Below are positions 25,286-34,963 of a stretch of DNA of 64,000 nt, piece after piece. A program made the position numbers and the translations under genes. Under the pieces are notes generated by a model. That model searched no databases. It saw only the letters and a program-made list of their open reading frames with translations, and was not told where the DNA came from. The stretch is from Oscillatoria nigro-viridis PCC 7112 (GTDB lineage Bacteria > Cyanobacteriota > Cyanobacteriia > Cyanobacteriales > Microcoleaceae), in contig NC_019731.1 in NCBI RefSeq assembly GCF_000317475.1, forward strand, positions 86,928 through 150,927, given 5' to 3'. Within the stretch, counting starts at the first letter, position 1. Each line of letters opens with the position of its first letter.

Positions 25286-27583
25286 TTGGGTACGTTTTTA
25301 CCTAATGCTGGAGGTACGAGTCTGGCAAATCGCGACCTTCAGATGACGACTATTGACCCTTACGATTACGATGATAATTCTTTTTCTGGACCTTTCCTTA
25401 ATATTCAAGATCCGGAAATTAAGGTTTGGAATAATGTCACTTATGCTGACAATTACTACCAAACTAATGGTATTGGGAATACAATTAACGGGCGGGAACT
25501 TTCGGGAACGAACTGGAAATCTGATTGGAATGTTTCACTCAATAATCTGGCTGGTTTTACGCCGGATGATGGGGAAGGTGCTTCCCATCGGGCTGCTTTG
25601 GCTTGGTATGCGGGGACTGCTAATCTCAATGAAAGTCAGTTTCCTTCGGAGAATGGCGAAACAATTTACCGTCGCTTGGGTGATTTGGAGCAAAATAATA
25701 TTGCTGATGTTACTAAGACTTGGTACACTCCTGAGCACACTAATGCTAGTTTTACTCAGGGCGATACTAAAGCTCCTTGGGAAGGAATTGGTACGGGTTG
25801 GTTCGACTCTGTTTTGGGGGGAGGTTCTCAATTACGGCCTTATTTTGATGGTGGGAAGAAGACTAAAAATGAGTTGGGTGACTTTGAGGATTATTTGAAG
25901 AAGAATCGGGTTTCGGTTTACGAGGATAATACCTACACAGATAGGATGCGGGGTGATTATGCAGTTCCTACTTTGTTTAATGGGAATTTTGATGCTGTAG
26001 CTGGCAGAAAAAGCGCTCAAACTATCCCAGGTTGGTCTTTATTTAATGGTTCATCTGAAGATGTTTTACAATCCCACTTAGTAGATTGGTATACCATCGG
26101 AGAGGAAGTTGCAAAGAATAGAGCCAACACACCCGGCTTAAAAGACTTAATAGGTAGCGGTTACTTAGATGCCATAAGCTACGATGTAGCTCGACCTAAT
26201 TTTGCCCTGAGAATGGGAGTAGGTGGGACAAAGAAAATCGTACATAACTACTTTGTGATGCCAGAATGGGGAGATTTGCGATTTAACCTCCACGCGCCGT
26301 TTCAGAACCGTGGTGGAAAACTTAAGGTCTGGCTGGAAACTACACCAAAGACAGACTCGCAAGGGCAACCAATTATTGGTACTGGCAGTCACCTTCTCAA
26401 AGAGATAAATCTCTCAGCAGATCCAGAAAATAAACTAGAGACATATGCAAGCGATATTGACAAAATTGGTTTTGGCAGAGGAGGGTTTGAAACTTTCCAT
26501 GTAGATAGCAGTAAGCTAGATCAGTTTCGAGGTCAGAGCGCTAAATTGAGGTTTGAAGTTGAGGGAGATACCAGAGTTTATTTAGATGATGTTTTCTTTA
26601 AGAGTAGTCACCTTGAATTTGGCAATCCATCAGAAGCTAGGTACAGTCCTGAAGAACCAAACAATAATCCCTATCGCGAAAACTTGTTACTGGAAAAACC
26701 GCAGTACACAGCATCTTACAATCGCACGACAAAAACTCCCAACTGGGTAAGCTGGCAGGTAAATAAATCATGGATTGGCGGACAACGCCAAGCTGACGAT
26801 TTCATCGCCGATCCTACATTACCTAATGGCTGGCCTCAAATTAGTGGTAGCAATTATGAAAATAATAACGGGTTAAGTCTGGGATTTAACAAAGGACATA
26901 TAATCCCTTCAGGAGATCGGACAAGATATCCCAAAGACAACATAGCCACTTTTTTAGGAACCAACTTAATCCCGCAAAACGCTGACAATAATCTGTTTTT
27001 TAGCGCTCCTAATAATCCCGCCGAAGCCTCTGCATGGTACAATATAGAACAGTTAGTAACAGGTTTAGCTGAAAGTAGTAAACAAGTTTACGTTGTTGCG
27101 GGTACCTATGGCACAAATTGGGAACCACAGAAAAAGAGTAACGCTCTCCCCAACGATTCTAGGTATCAAGGGCTTACCAATTCTGAGGCTTTTCGGCAAC
27201 AAGGAATTAACATTCCTACCTGGACATGGAAAAAAAATCTAGTTTTAGAGCATCCTAGCCAAGGGGTGCCTGATGTTAATCGCAATACCAAAATTTACAC
27301 ATTTCTTACACCTAACAGAGCCGAACCATCAGCGCTAGACTGGGCTAATGCTGGGGAGCAAGGAATAGTCCACCCGTTTTATGAAATTGGAGAGCGGTTG
27401 CAATTAAATCGAGTTTTATCTCCCATTAAAAATGTGACTGAATGGCGAGACCCCAACACTTGGTTAGTTAGTCTTGAAGAACTGGAAAACTTGCTTAAAG
27501 GTAAAAATATTAAGCTGTTTTCAAATATTCCTGGAGATATTCGAGATTCTCTCAAGCAAAATATAAACTTGCCACGTCCATGA
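25286..27583 (+). CDS. 5'-truncated toxin cassette with DNA/RNA non-specific endonuclease domain, 1
   Basis: The frame begins in GTFLPNAGGTSLANRDLQMTTIDP, homologous to the carrier protein from about residue 1905 (GGGTSLVNRDLQMTTIDP). It keeps the pre-toxin region and ends in a nuclease domain of the Endonuclease_NS (NUC) family: QYTASYNRTTKTPNWVSW, then FNKGHIIPSGDR in place of the usual DRGH, then NLIPQNADNN with the metal-binding Asn. The apparent start is a TTG without a ribosome-binding site, and no secretion part is present. It therefore looks like a silent or orphan C-terminal cassette that could replace the carrier's current toxin end by recombination. A convergent pentapeptide-repeat gene follows after 33 bases. 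Confidence 0.75.
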   Translation: MGTFLPNAGGTSLANRDLQMTTIDPYDYDDNSFSGPFLNIQDPEIKVWNNVTYADNYYQTNGIGNTINGRELSGTNWKSDWNVSLNNLAGFTPDDGEGASHRAALAWYAGTANLNESQFPSENGETIYRRLGDLEQNNIADVTKTWYTPEHTNASFTQGDTKAPWEGIGTGWFDSVLGGGSQLRPYFDGGKKTKNELGDFEDYLKKNRVSVYEDNTYTDRMRGDYAVPTLFNGNFDAVAGRKSAQTIPGWSLFNGSSEDVLQSHLVDWYTIGEEVAKNRANTPGLKDLIGSGYLDAISYDVARPNFALRMGVGGTKKIVHNYFVMPEWGDLRFNLHAPFQNRGGKLKVWLETTPKTDSQGQPIIGTGSHLLKEINLSADPENKLETYASDIDKIGFGRGGFETFHVDSSKLDQFRGQSAKLRFEVEGDTRVYLDDVFFKSSHLEFGNPSEARYSPEEPNNNPYRENLLLEKPQYTASYNRTTKTPNWVSWQVNKSWIGGQRQADDFIADPTLPNGWPQISGSNYENNNGLSLGFNKGHIIPSGDRTRYPKDNIATFLGTNLIPQNADNNLFFSAPNNPAEASAWYNIEQLVTGLAESSKQVYVVAGTYGTNWEPQKKSNALPNDSRYQGLTNSEAFRQQGINIPTWTWKKNLVLEHPSQGVPDVNRNTKIYTFLTPNRAEPSALDWANAGEQGIVHPFYEIGERLQLNRVLSPIKNVTEWRDPNTWLVSLEELENLLKGKNIKLFSNIPGDIRDSLKQNINLPRP

Positions 27584-27616
27584 TTTATAGAAATCAAATT
27601 GATGGCAAATAGAACC

Positions 27617-28576
27617 CTACCTTTTCCAATTAGAAGCATATTCACTAGGACCAATGATAACTTCTCCGTTGGGCAAGGTAGTGTTACGAAAGAATGCAGA
27701 TTCCGTGAACAGAAGCTCAGCCCCACTCAGGTTAGCTTCTGTAAAATCTACACCATACATTTCTGCATATAAGTTGGCATCTTTCAAATTGGTATAGCTT
27801 AAATTTGCTCCTCTCAAGTTAGCAATACACAGATTAGCACCGCTCAAATTTGCCCCCCTAAAATTAACTCTCTTCAAGCAGGACTCTTGAAAATTGACAC
27901 CGCTTAAGTTAGCATTAGCAAAGTGGGCACTCGGCATAATAATGTTAGGCAAATCCACACCTCTAAGATCGGCCCGATACAAGACTATGCCCTCAAACCT
28001 TCTTTCTCCAGCAGCGTAGCGCCGTAGCAATTCTTGAGTTTCAAGAACTCTAACTGGATCGCTTTTATAGCTGCCATCCGGCATAATAGTATGACAAAAC
28101 AACGCAGATTCTGTATCAATATTCTGCCATTGAGCCGAGACAAAATTGGTGCCAGTTAGGTTCGTCTCAGCCAGGCTAACATTGTTTAAGTTAGTATTCT
28201 CCAAATTAGCACCGCTCAGGTCAGCATACTTCAATTGAGCATTAGTCAGATTAGCCTTGCTAAAATTTGCCTCCACTAAGCAAGTGCTCCTCAAATTAGC
28301 ATTTTCTAGATTAGTGTCACTTAAATTAGCACCGCTCAGGTCGCACCCCTGGAAAATACTTGAGTGCAAATCAGAGCCACTTAAATCGATATCGATCAGG
28401 TATTCACCTTGGACAACAATTCCTTCTAAATTCATTCCAGAAAAGTCTCTCCATCCATCTTTGTACAAATTGACAACCTCCGGACCTTCCATCTCTGGGT
28501 GATGTTCGTAGAGGGATAGAAGCGGCATAAATTTTTCGGTTTCTTCTTCCCCTTCGAGATATTCTTCGCTATTCAT
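27617..28576 (-). CDS. Pentapeptide-repeat protein 1, 319 aa, facing nuclease cassette 1
   Basis: The ATG at 28576 is preferred; a GTG directly upstream is also in frame. Two blocks of A(D/N)L(X)X pentapeptides (about residues 55-140 and 205-290) are separated by a segment FCHTIMPDGSYKSDPVRVLETQELLRRYAAGERRFEGI. Pentapeptide repeats fold into a right-handed square beta-helix that in some families mimics DNA. The stop lies 33 bases from the stop of the endonuclease cassette. The protein at 30837 has the same plan beside the second nuclease. Immunity to the nuclease by DNA mimicry is my inference; a general stress function is the alternative. Confidence 0.82.
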   Translation of the reverse strand: MNSEEYLEGEEETEKFMPLLSLYEHHPEMEGPEVVNLYKDGWRDFSGMNLEGIVVQGEYLIDIDLSGSDLHSSIFQGCDLSGANLSDTNLENANLRSTCLVEANFSKANLTNAQLKYADLSGANLENTNLNNVSLAETNLTGTNFVSAQWQNIDTESALFCHTIMPDGSYKSDPVRVLETQELLRRYAAGERRFEGIVLYRADLRGVDLPNIIMPSAHFANANLSGVNFQESCLKRVNFRGANLSGANLCIANLRGANLSYTNLKDANLYAEMYGVDFTEANLSGAELLFTESAFFRNTTLPNGEVIIGPSEYASNWKR

Positions 28577-28621
28577 CACTTTTTTTAAGATAAAATATTT
28601 ACATATTAATAATAGCAGAGC

Positions 28622-30691
28622 GTGAGCCAGACAAGACTACATCCCAATCGTATCCTGGTGGATGAAATTCAACCTCACAAACTTTATAATTCTGGTTTTA
28701 ATGTTTCACTCAATAATCTGGCTGGTTTTACGCCGGATGATGGGGAAGGTGCTTCCCATCGGGCTGCTTTGGCTTGGTATGCGGGGACTGCTAATCTCAA
28801 TGAAAGTCAGTTTCCTTCGGAGAATGGCGAAACAATTTACCGTCGCTTGGGTGATTTGGAGCAAAATAATATTGCTGATGTTACTAAGACTTGGTACACT
28901 CCTGAGCACACTAATGCTAGTTTTACTCAGGGCGATACTAAAGCTCCTTGGGAAGGAATTGGTACGGGTTGGTTCGACTCTGTTTTAGGGGGAGGTTCTG
29001 AATTTCGCCCGTATGATTTGGATGGATATAAGTTTAGCCTAGACGAGATTCAGGAGTTCGGCTACCCCAACGGTTGGAAAAATTATTTAGAAGGCAAGCG
29101 AGTTTCAGTGACAGAAGATAACACCCCAATACCTGCAATGCGGGGTGATTTTGCAGTTCCTACGCTCTTTAATGGCAATTTTGATGCGATTGCGGCTAAA
29201 CTAGATTCGCAACCCCTTCCTGGTTGGTCTTTGTACAATGGCGATGATAAGTCTGTGTTGCAAAGATCCTTGGTGAATGCGATCGGGTCTAATTCGGGTT
29301 CAACCAATTACGCTTTGGCTCTCAAATCAGATGAGAGCATTACGCACAACCCTTTTGTTGTACCCGATTGGGGGAACTTGCGGTTCGATGTTCATGCCCC
29401 AGTTGCTAGTGGTAAACTGCGTGTTACACTCGAAACAATTGATGGTAATTTTAAAGAGACAAACGAAATAGACCTGGGCAAAGGACTTCAAATACCTAAC
29501 AGTATGACTGATGTTTCTCAGGTTACGAGCGCCTACTTAAATAACCTTAATGCAGTAGGATTTGGTCGAAACGGTTTTGAAACTTTCCAGATGAATTTGC
29601 CAACTAACAATGATGTCACAAAACAGTATCGAGGTCAACCAGCTACTTTGAAGTTTGAATTAGAAGGGGGTGAATCAGTTTACCTAGATAATGTTTTCTT
29701 TAAGAGCGATTCTCTGAATTTTGGTAATCCCACTGAAGCTAGATGGAATATCGACGAACCTGCTCAAAATCCATATCAAACCAATTTATTGCTTGAGAAG
29801 CCACAGTACACATCGTCTTATAATGCTGTTACTGGATTACCTAACTGGGTTAGTTGGCAAGTTGACAATACTTGGAGTCAGCGATTCGTCGGTCGCACTG
29901 GAGATCAATTTATCGTTGACCCCGACTTACCTAATAACCCTAACTTCCCAACTTGGTCTCGCATTGATGGGACGATGTATCAAGGTAGTGGACTTGATAA
30001 AGGTCATCTTGTCCCTGATAAAGATAGAAATAGAAACCAGAAAGATGCTCTTGCTACCTACATGAGCACAAACTTAATCCCGCAAGCAATAGACAATAAC
30101 CGACTGTTCCGCAATAACCCAGACATTTCGCCTGCATGGTCTAGAATTGAATCAAAATTAGTTGAGCAGCTAATCTTTGATTACAACAAAAAACTTGATA
30201 TTACTGCTGGTGTTTTTGATACTAAACCACAGAATTGGTCTATCCAGCCAAAAACTAGAGCACCTGAAGCACTTACGGAAGCGCAAAATCAGGGAAATAC
30301 AAATCCTACAAATTTAGAAGCTAACGGAATTCGCATTCCTGGGTGGACATGGAAAACAATTTTGGTTTCCAACAAATCAAATCTTGGGGTACAAGATATT
30401 CTTGGCAGTTACACCTATATTACGCCCAACATACCAGAACCTTACACGGACTGGAACGGGCAACCAGCAGTCCCGAATCCACTTAATCAACTGTTAGGGG
30501 AAAACCGCGAACCTATAACAAGTGCCGAACAATGGCGAACACCAAGCACATGGAAGATTTCTATTAATCAGCTTGAAAATTTGCTGAATGCTCAGGGTTC
30601 TGACAAGGTTTTTAACTTTTTGTCAAATCTTCCTGAAGATGTTCGGAATCGAATTAAACAACAGAGCGATTTCCAGTTTCCACCTCCCTAA
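28622..30691 (+). CDS. 5'-truncated toxin cassette with DNA/RNA non-specific endonuclease domain, 2
   Basis: The GTG at 28622 gives about 25 unrelated residues, then NVSLNNLAGFTPDDGEG begins the pre-toxin region. Bases 28700-28999 repeat 25529-25828 with one visible difference. The end is again an Endonuclease_NS domain: QYTSSYNAVTGLPNWVSW, GLDKGHLVPDKDR, NLIPQAIDNNRLF, then a C-terminal W(R/K)..NTW-type segment shared with cassette 1. It has no secretion region and no strong ribosome-binding site, so it is another orphan cassette. The nuclease parts of the two cassettes are clearly diverged, as expected for toxins with different immunity partners. Confidence 0.75.
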   Translation: MSQTRLHPNRILVDEIQPHKLYNSGFNVSLNNLAGFTPDDGEGASHRAALAWYAGTANLNESQFPSENGETIYRRLGDLEQNNIADVTKTWYTPEHTNASFTQGDTKAPWEGIGTGWFDSVLGGGSEFRPYDLDGYKFSLDEIQEFGYPNGWKNYLEGKRVSVTEDNTPIPAMRGDFAVPTLFNGNFDAIAAKLDSQPLPGWSLYNGDDKSVLQRSLVNAIGSNSGSTNYALALKSDESITHNPFVVPDWGNLRFDVHAPVASGKLRVTLETIDGNFKETNEIDLGKGLQIPNSMTDVSQVTSAYLNNLNAVGFGRNGFETFQMNLPTNNDVTKQYRGQPATLKFELEGGESVYLDNVFFKSDSLNFGNPTEARWNIDEPAQNPYQTNLLLEKPQYTSSYNAVTGLPNWVSWQVDNTWSQRFVGRTGDQFIVDPDLPNNPNFPTWSRIDGTMYQGSGLDKGHLVPDKDRNRNQKDALATYMSTNLIPQAIDNNRLFRNNPDISPAWSRIESKLVEQLIFDYNKKLDITAGVFDTKPQNWSIQPKTRAPEALTEAQNQGNTNPTNLEANGIRIPGWTWKTILVSNKSNLGVQDILGSYTYITPNIPEPYTDWNGQPAVPNPLNQLLGENREPITSAEQWRTPSTWKISINQLENLLNAQGSDKVFNFLSNLPEDVRNRIKQQSDFQFPPP

Positions 30692-30836
30692 GTCCAACTT
30701 GCTTGGGATTTACGCAGAACTATTATTAAATAGATTGAGGAGGTATCTAAATGTTCAAAACATTAGTGTTCTCTCAATGCTGCGTAAGTCCTATTTTTTT
30801 GAAAGAGATGTAACCCCTACGACAACTTATTCAAAT

Positions 30837-31787
30837 TTAAAATTCATTTTCTCTAATCTCTCCGCGCCAGTGTTCAGTAGCATTTATTGGACCAGGGATA
30901 AATTCTCCAGTTACCCAAGTAGTGTTACAAAAATACACATCTGCTTCAGCACCAAAAAGATTTTGAATTCCCTCAAGATTACTTCCTGTAAACTCGGGAG
31001 CATACATATCAGCCAATCCCAAATATGCACCTCTAAGATCGCAGTAAATTATTTGAGGATTGCGCCATTCGCAGTTAATTAAATGGGTATTTTTCAAATC
31101 ACTAAAAATAATCCGTTTAATGCCACCAAAATTACAATCAGTCAAGTTAGCGCCGACCAAATTTACGTGACTGAAGCGAGTTTGCCATAAAAAATTAACG
31201 CCCGATAAAGTAACATTACTGAGATCGACTTCATGCAAAACTAGATTCCGAAACTCTCTTTCACCTTCATCATAAAGTCTGAGAAATTCCCCAACGTCTG
31301 TCAGTCTGTGAGAATCGGTTTGTACTTGACCATTAGGCATAATAGTTTGACAAAAAATAGTATCTTTTGTCGTTTTAATATCAGTAATATTAGCTTTTGT
31401 TAGATTAGCTCCAATGAGTTCGGTACCGCTTAAATCAGCATTAGTTAGGTCAGCATTAGTTAGGTCAGCATTAGTTAGGTCAGCATTAGTTAAGTTAGCG
31501 TTTCTGAGATTGGCTCCTCTCAAGTTCGCATTGAGCATGAAAGCCGATACTAAAGAAACTTTTTCCATATTGGCATCACTCATATTGGCATTGATTAGGC
31601 GAGTCCGCCCTATTTCAAAGTCTACCCATCTCAAATCGGCCTGGCTGAGATTGATATCAATGAAACAAGGCCACTGAAGACGAGCGTATTTTAAATCAAT
31701 CCCTGTAAAGTTTCGCTCTCCGGCTCTATACTGTTGAATCATATCAGCTCCAGCGATGCGTCCCTTGGCAATTTCTTGAAGACTCAT
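30837..31787 (-). CDS. Pentapeptide-repeat protein 2, 316 aa, facing nuclease cassette 2
   Basis: ATG at 31787 (MSLQEIAKGRIAGADMIQQY). Repeats of A(N/D)L(T/R)(N/G) type run from about residue 50 to 135 and again from 175 to 260. The middle contains IFCQTIMPNGQVQTDSHRL...EFLRLYDEGEREFRNL, equivalent to the linker of protein 1. Three exact copies of a 15-bp DNA unit (GTTAGGTCAGCATTA) at about 31444-31488 point to recent repeat expansion. It is convergent with the second nuclease cassette. It is probably the paired immunity protein if the pairing idea is right. Confidence 0.82.
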   Translation of the reverse strand: MSLQEIAKGRIAGADMIQQYRAGERNFTGIDLKYARLQWPCFIDINLSQADLRWVDFEIGRTRLINANMSDANMEKVSLVSAFMLNANLRGANLRNANLTNADLTNADLTNADLTNADLSGTELIGANLTKANITDIKTTKDTIFCQTIMPNGQVQTDSHRLTDVGEFLRLYDEGEREFRNLVLHEVDLSNVTLSGVNFLWQTRFSHVNLVGANLTDCNFGGIKRIIFSDLKNTHLINCEWRNPQIIYCDLRGAYLGLADMYAPEFTGSNLEGIQNLFGAEADVYFCNTTWVTGEFIPGPINATEHWRGEIRENEF

Positions 31788-31909
31788 AATTATTGTCTAA
31801 ATTAGTTTACATCTTGTATTATAGTACAATTATCATTAGTTGGCTCTTTCGTACTTATATAACAACTTTTTAGGACATTATCATAATTTCATACTTCCCT
31901 GTTAGCCTT

Positions 31910-32214
31910 GTGGGAGGGCGGACAATTACTACCAAACAAGATGCAAACTTTTTGATTGACAGTACCAACAATCAAATTCAGAATACTAAGGATATCTAGT
32001 CTGATATCGAAAATAAGATTGGGTTGGGGAGAAAAGGATTTGAAACCTTCCAACTTAAGTTAAACCTCACTGATTCAGAAATCGCAGAGTTTCGAGGTAA
32101 GCCAGCGAAAATAACCTTTTCTTTAGACGGTGGCGATTCCGTTTACATAGATAATGTTTTCTTCAAGGGGTATAGCCGAGATACGCGCATTCCGAGGACA
32201 TGACGTAAAGTTTT
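31910..32214 (+). pseudogene. Decayed third toxin cassette
   Basis: GCGGACAATTACTACCAAAC matches the cassette region ADNYYQT. After an internal deletion, a frame gives IGLGRKGFETFQLKLNL...EFRGKPAKITFSLDGGDSVYIDNVFFK, matching the segment just before the nuclease in cassettes 1 and 2. It breaks off at the group II intron. No nuclease domain remains upstream of the intron. Confidence 0.75.
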
Positions 32215-34649
32215 GTGTGCGATTCGTTTAGCCTAAATGAGTATTAATACTCTGGGACGGCTAGCCAGGTAAATCTAAGGGAGTAATCCCAACAGAACCT
32301 TGACAACTTGACTGCCATGTAGGTGTAAGCCCTACCACTCAGGCGCAGAGTTGAAAGCATTACCCCTAGGGTAGCGATTGGTCATCAATCCCTAAAGCGG
32401 GGTAAGAAGGCGTTCTTACTGGGAGCCTAACCCGGTATACGTCGAGCAAGAGACTATGGATACGAGAGAAAGGTACGTCTGAACCATCGTTATTACGAAC
32501 CAGTCAAATAAGGCTGACAGACTGGAGCCAAAAGGCACAGGATATGGTGATGGCTACTACATTATAGACCATCAAGCGCTACCAATAAACCCGGTGGATA
32601 GTACCGTCCTAACGTCTCAAACAATGGCAGTCAGGAACGAAGTAATCCTTCCAATACCTCTTGTAATGGTCGATAAACAAGTAATCAACCAAGATGAAAG
32701 CTTCTGGGAAACCAGGGTACGGAAGGGGAGGATGGTGTCAGAAGCGAACGCCTTACCGTAATGGCGAGGATATGCAGACAGACACCCGGTTACAGGAAAT
32801 ATAGAGTCGTGAAAAAGCAATGAATAAGCCTAATGCCGAATTAACAATTCAGGAAAGGATGGACGATTCAATCCAATGGAACCAAATTAATTGGAAGAAG
32901 CTGGAAAAACGAGTATTCAAGTTGCAAAAACGAATCTATAGAGCCAGTGAGCGTGGTGATTTAAAAGCAGTTCGTAGACTCCAGAAAACACTACTAAACT
33001 CGTGGTCAGCTAAGTGCTTAGCGGTCAGACGGGTAACACAGGAGAATCAGGGAAAAAAGACGGCTGGTGTGGACGGTGTGAAATCACTGACCCTTCTTCA
33101 GCGTATTGACTTGGTAGGGCAATTGAAACTTACCCGGAAAGCAAAACCAACCCGCAGAGTTTGGATACCAAAACCGGGGACAGAAGAAAAACGCCCATTA
33201 GGAATCCCCGTCATGAAAGACCGGGCAATACAAGCCCTAGTTAAGCTAGCATTAGAACCCGAATGGGAAGCCCGTTTTGAATCCAATTCCTACGGTTTTA
33301 GACCCGGACGCTCATGCCACGATGCGATTGAAGCTATATTCAATGCTATCCGATACAAACCCAAATTTGTATTAGATGCAGACATCTCAAAATGTTTTGA
33401 GCGCATCAATCATCCAGAACTTCTCAGGAAGATTAACACCTTCCCAGTCATGCACAGACAAATCAAAGCATGGCTGAAAGCCGGGGTAATGGATAACGGA
33501 ATCTTCGAGGAAACTGAAAAAGGAACACCACAAGGCGGGGTAATATCGCCGTTATTGGCTAACATCGCCCTGCATGGAATGGAAAACCGAATCAAGCAAT
33601 ACGCAACTACCCTTAAAGGGGGAAAGAGAGACAATCAATACGCTCTCACATTAGTGCGATACGCGGATGACTTCGTAATTCTCCATGAAAAACTTGAAGT
33701 AGTCCTAGAGTGCCAAAGAATAATCCAGAACTGGCTAAAGCAAATAGGGCTAGAACTGAAACCAGCGAAAACTCGGATTGCTCATACCCTGAAACCACTA
33801 GCTGAAAATCAACCCGGATTCGATTTTCTGGGATTCACAATCAGGCAGTTCAAGGTAGGAAAATATCAATCAGGGGAAAACGCACAAAGAAAAAAGCTGG
33901 GATTCAAAACGATTATTAAGCCTTCTGCTTTGAAAATCAAAACGCACCTAGAGAAAATAGCAGAGATCATCGACGCACATAAAGCAGCATCTCAAGCTGC
34001 ATTGATATCGCGCCTTAATCCAATTATTAGGGGATGGTCAAACTATTACTCAACCGTGTGTAGCAAGGAAATCTACTCAAAATTGGATTTCCTAATGTAC
34101 CAAAAACTTCGTAGATGGGCTAACCTACGCCATCCCAACAAGACTAAGAAGTGGGTGGCAGGAAAATACTGGCAAACCATAGGAAATAACCACTGGGTTT
34201 TTGCAACTCGTCTTGAAGGGAATTGTTCCTTAACCTCAGTCAAACACTCGGATACACCGATTAGTAAACATACCAAGGTAAAAGGTGACGCTTGCCCTTA
34301 CGACGGAAATTTAATCTACTGGAGTACAAGAATGGGTACACACCCCGAAGTCCCAACAACAGTGGCAAAACTGTTAAAAAGACAGAAAGGAAAGTGCCCG
34401 CACTGCGGACTACATTTCAAACCCGGTGATATATGGGAAATTGACCATATCAACCCTAAAGCCAATGGTGGAAGGAACACTATGGATAACTTCCAACTTT
34501 TACACCGCCACTGCCACGACTCAAAAACCAAAGAAGATTTGGCTGGTATGCGTGACAAGCATCCTGTAACCCAGGAGCCGTGTGAAGCGAAAGTTTCACG
34601 CACGGTTTTGAAGACGAGCAGGCGGGGTGACTCGCTTGCTTAGTTTAAC
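32215..34649 (+). mobile_element. Group II intron with encoded RT/maturase
   Basis: The 5' boundary GTGTGCGAT at 32215 has the group II consensus. After a typical 5' RNA region without long frames comes the maturase ORF. Domain V is at about 34574-34607: GAGCCGTGTGAAGCG, a GAAA loop, then GTTTCACGCACGG. A domain VI stem follows, ending near TTTAAC at 34649. The length (about 2.4 kb) and an HNH-type maturase fit the mobile cyanobacterial class. All parts needed for retrohoming seem present. The 3' end is placed to within a few bases. Confidence 0.88.
32820..34643 (+). CDS. ltrA: Group II intron reverse transcriptase/maturase with HNH endonuclease
   Basis: A 607-aa multifunctional protein. The reverse transcriptase has RRVWIPKPGTEEKRPLGIP, FVLDADISKCFERINH, GTPQGGVISPLLANI and the catalytic YADD near residue 281. 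The maturase domain X includes IIRGWSNYYS, and the C-terminal HNH domain (about 526-575) has CPHCGLHF...WEIDHINPKANGG...LLHRHCHDSK. All catalytic residues are present. It binds the intron RNA, helps splicing and copies the intron into new DNA sites. The stop is followed within six bases by the intron's 3' end. The start at ATG 32820 is the first of the conserved frame. Confidence 0.95.
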   Translation: MNKPNAELTIQERMDDSIQWNQINWKKLEKRVFKLQKRIYRASERGDLKAVRRLQKTLLNSWSAKCLAVRRVTQENQGKKTAGVDGVKSLTLLQRIDLVGQLKLTRKAKPTRRVWIPKPGTEEKRPLGIPVMKDRAIQALVKLALEPEWEARFESNSYGFRPGRSCHDAIEAIFNAIRYKPKFVLDADISKCFERINHPELLRKINTFPVMHRQIKAWLKAGVMDNGIFEETEKGTPQGGVISPLLANIALHGMENRIKQYATTLKGGKRDNQYALTLVRYADDFVILHEKLEVVLECQRIIQNWLKQIGLELKPAKTRIAHTLKPLAENQPGFDFLGFTIRQFKVGKYQSGENAQRKKLGFKTIIKPSALKIKTHLEKIAEIIDAHKAASQAALISRLNPIIRGWSNYYSTVCSKEIYSKLDFLMYQKLRRWANLRHPNKTKKWVAGKYWQTIGNNHWVFATRLEGNCSLTSVKHSDTPISKHTKVKGDACPYDGNLIYWSTRMGTHPEVPTTVAKLLKRQKGKCPHCGLHFKPGDIWEIDHINPKANGGRNTMDNFQLLHRHCHDSKTKEDLAGMRDKHPVTQEPCEAKVSRTVLKTSRRGDSLA

Positions 34650-34963
34650 AAATATAAGACAAAATGACTTGAAGTAGCAAAGCCTGAAATGTTTAGCAGT
34701 AAAAGATGGACGCTTTTTGGGTCTGTACGGAGGCAGAGTATTGGTTATACTCTGCCTTCTCAAACTTGGTTGAATAGTCAGCTAATTTAGGATGCTTTTG
34801 TGCTTGCAAGCTTCCTCGAAAGCAAAGTCGCGACTTATTTGTTACGTTTCTTAATATCACGTCCTCTGAATGCAGGTATCTCGGCTTTACCCCGGCAAGT
34901 GCGATCGCACTTGCCAAAACCAAAATCCCTCAATTACTCGAAAGTTGAGGGATTTTTCTTGGC
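34650..34963. terminator. Two hairpins, the second a terminator for the integrase gene
   Basis: GGCAGAGTAT/ATACTCTGCC forms a 10-bp stem at 34732-34756. AAATCCCTCAA/TTGAGGGATTT at 34923-34955 lies directly after the stop of the minus-strand integrase, with T-rich flanks on both strands, and should act as its terminator. No gene is seen in this stretch. Confidence 0.75.
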
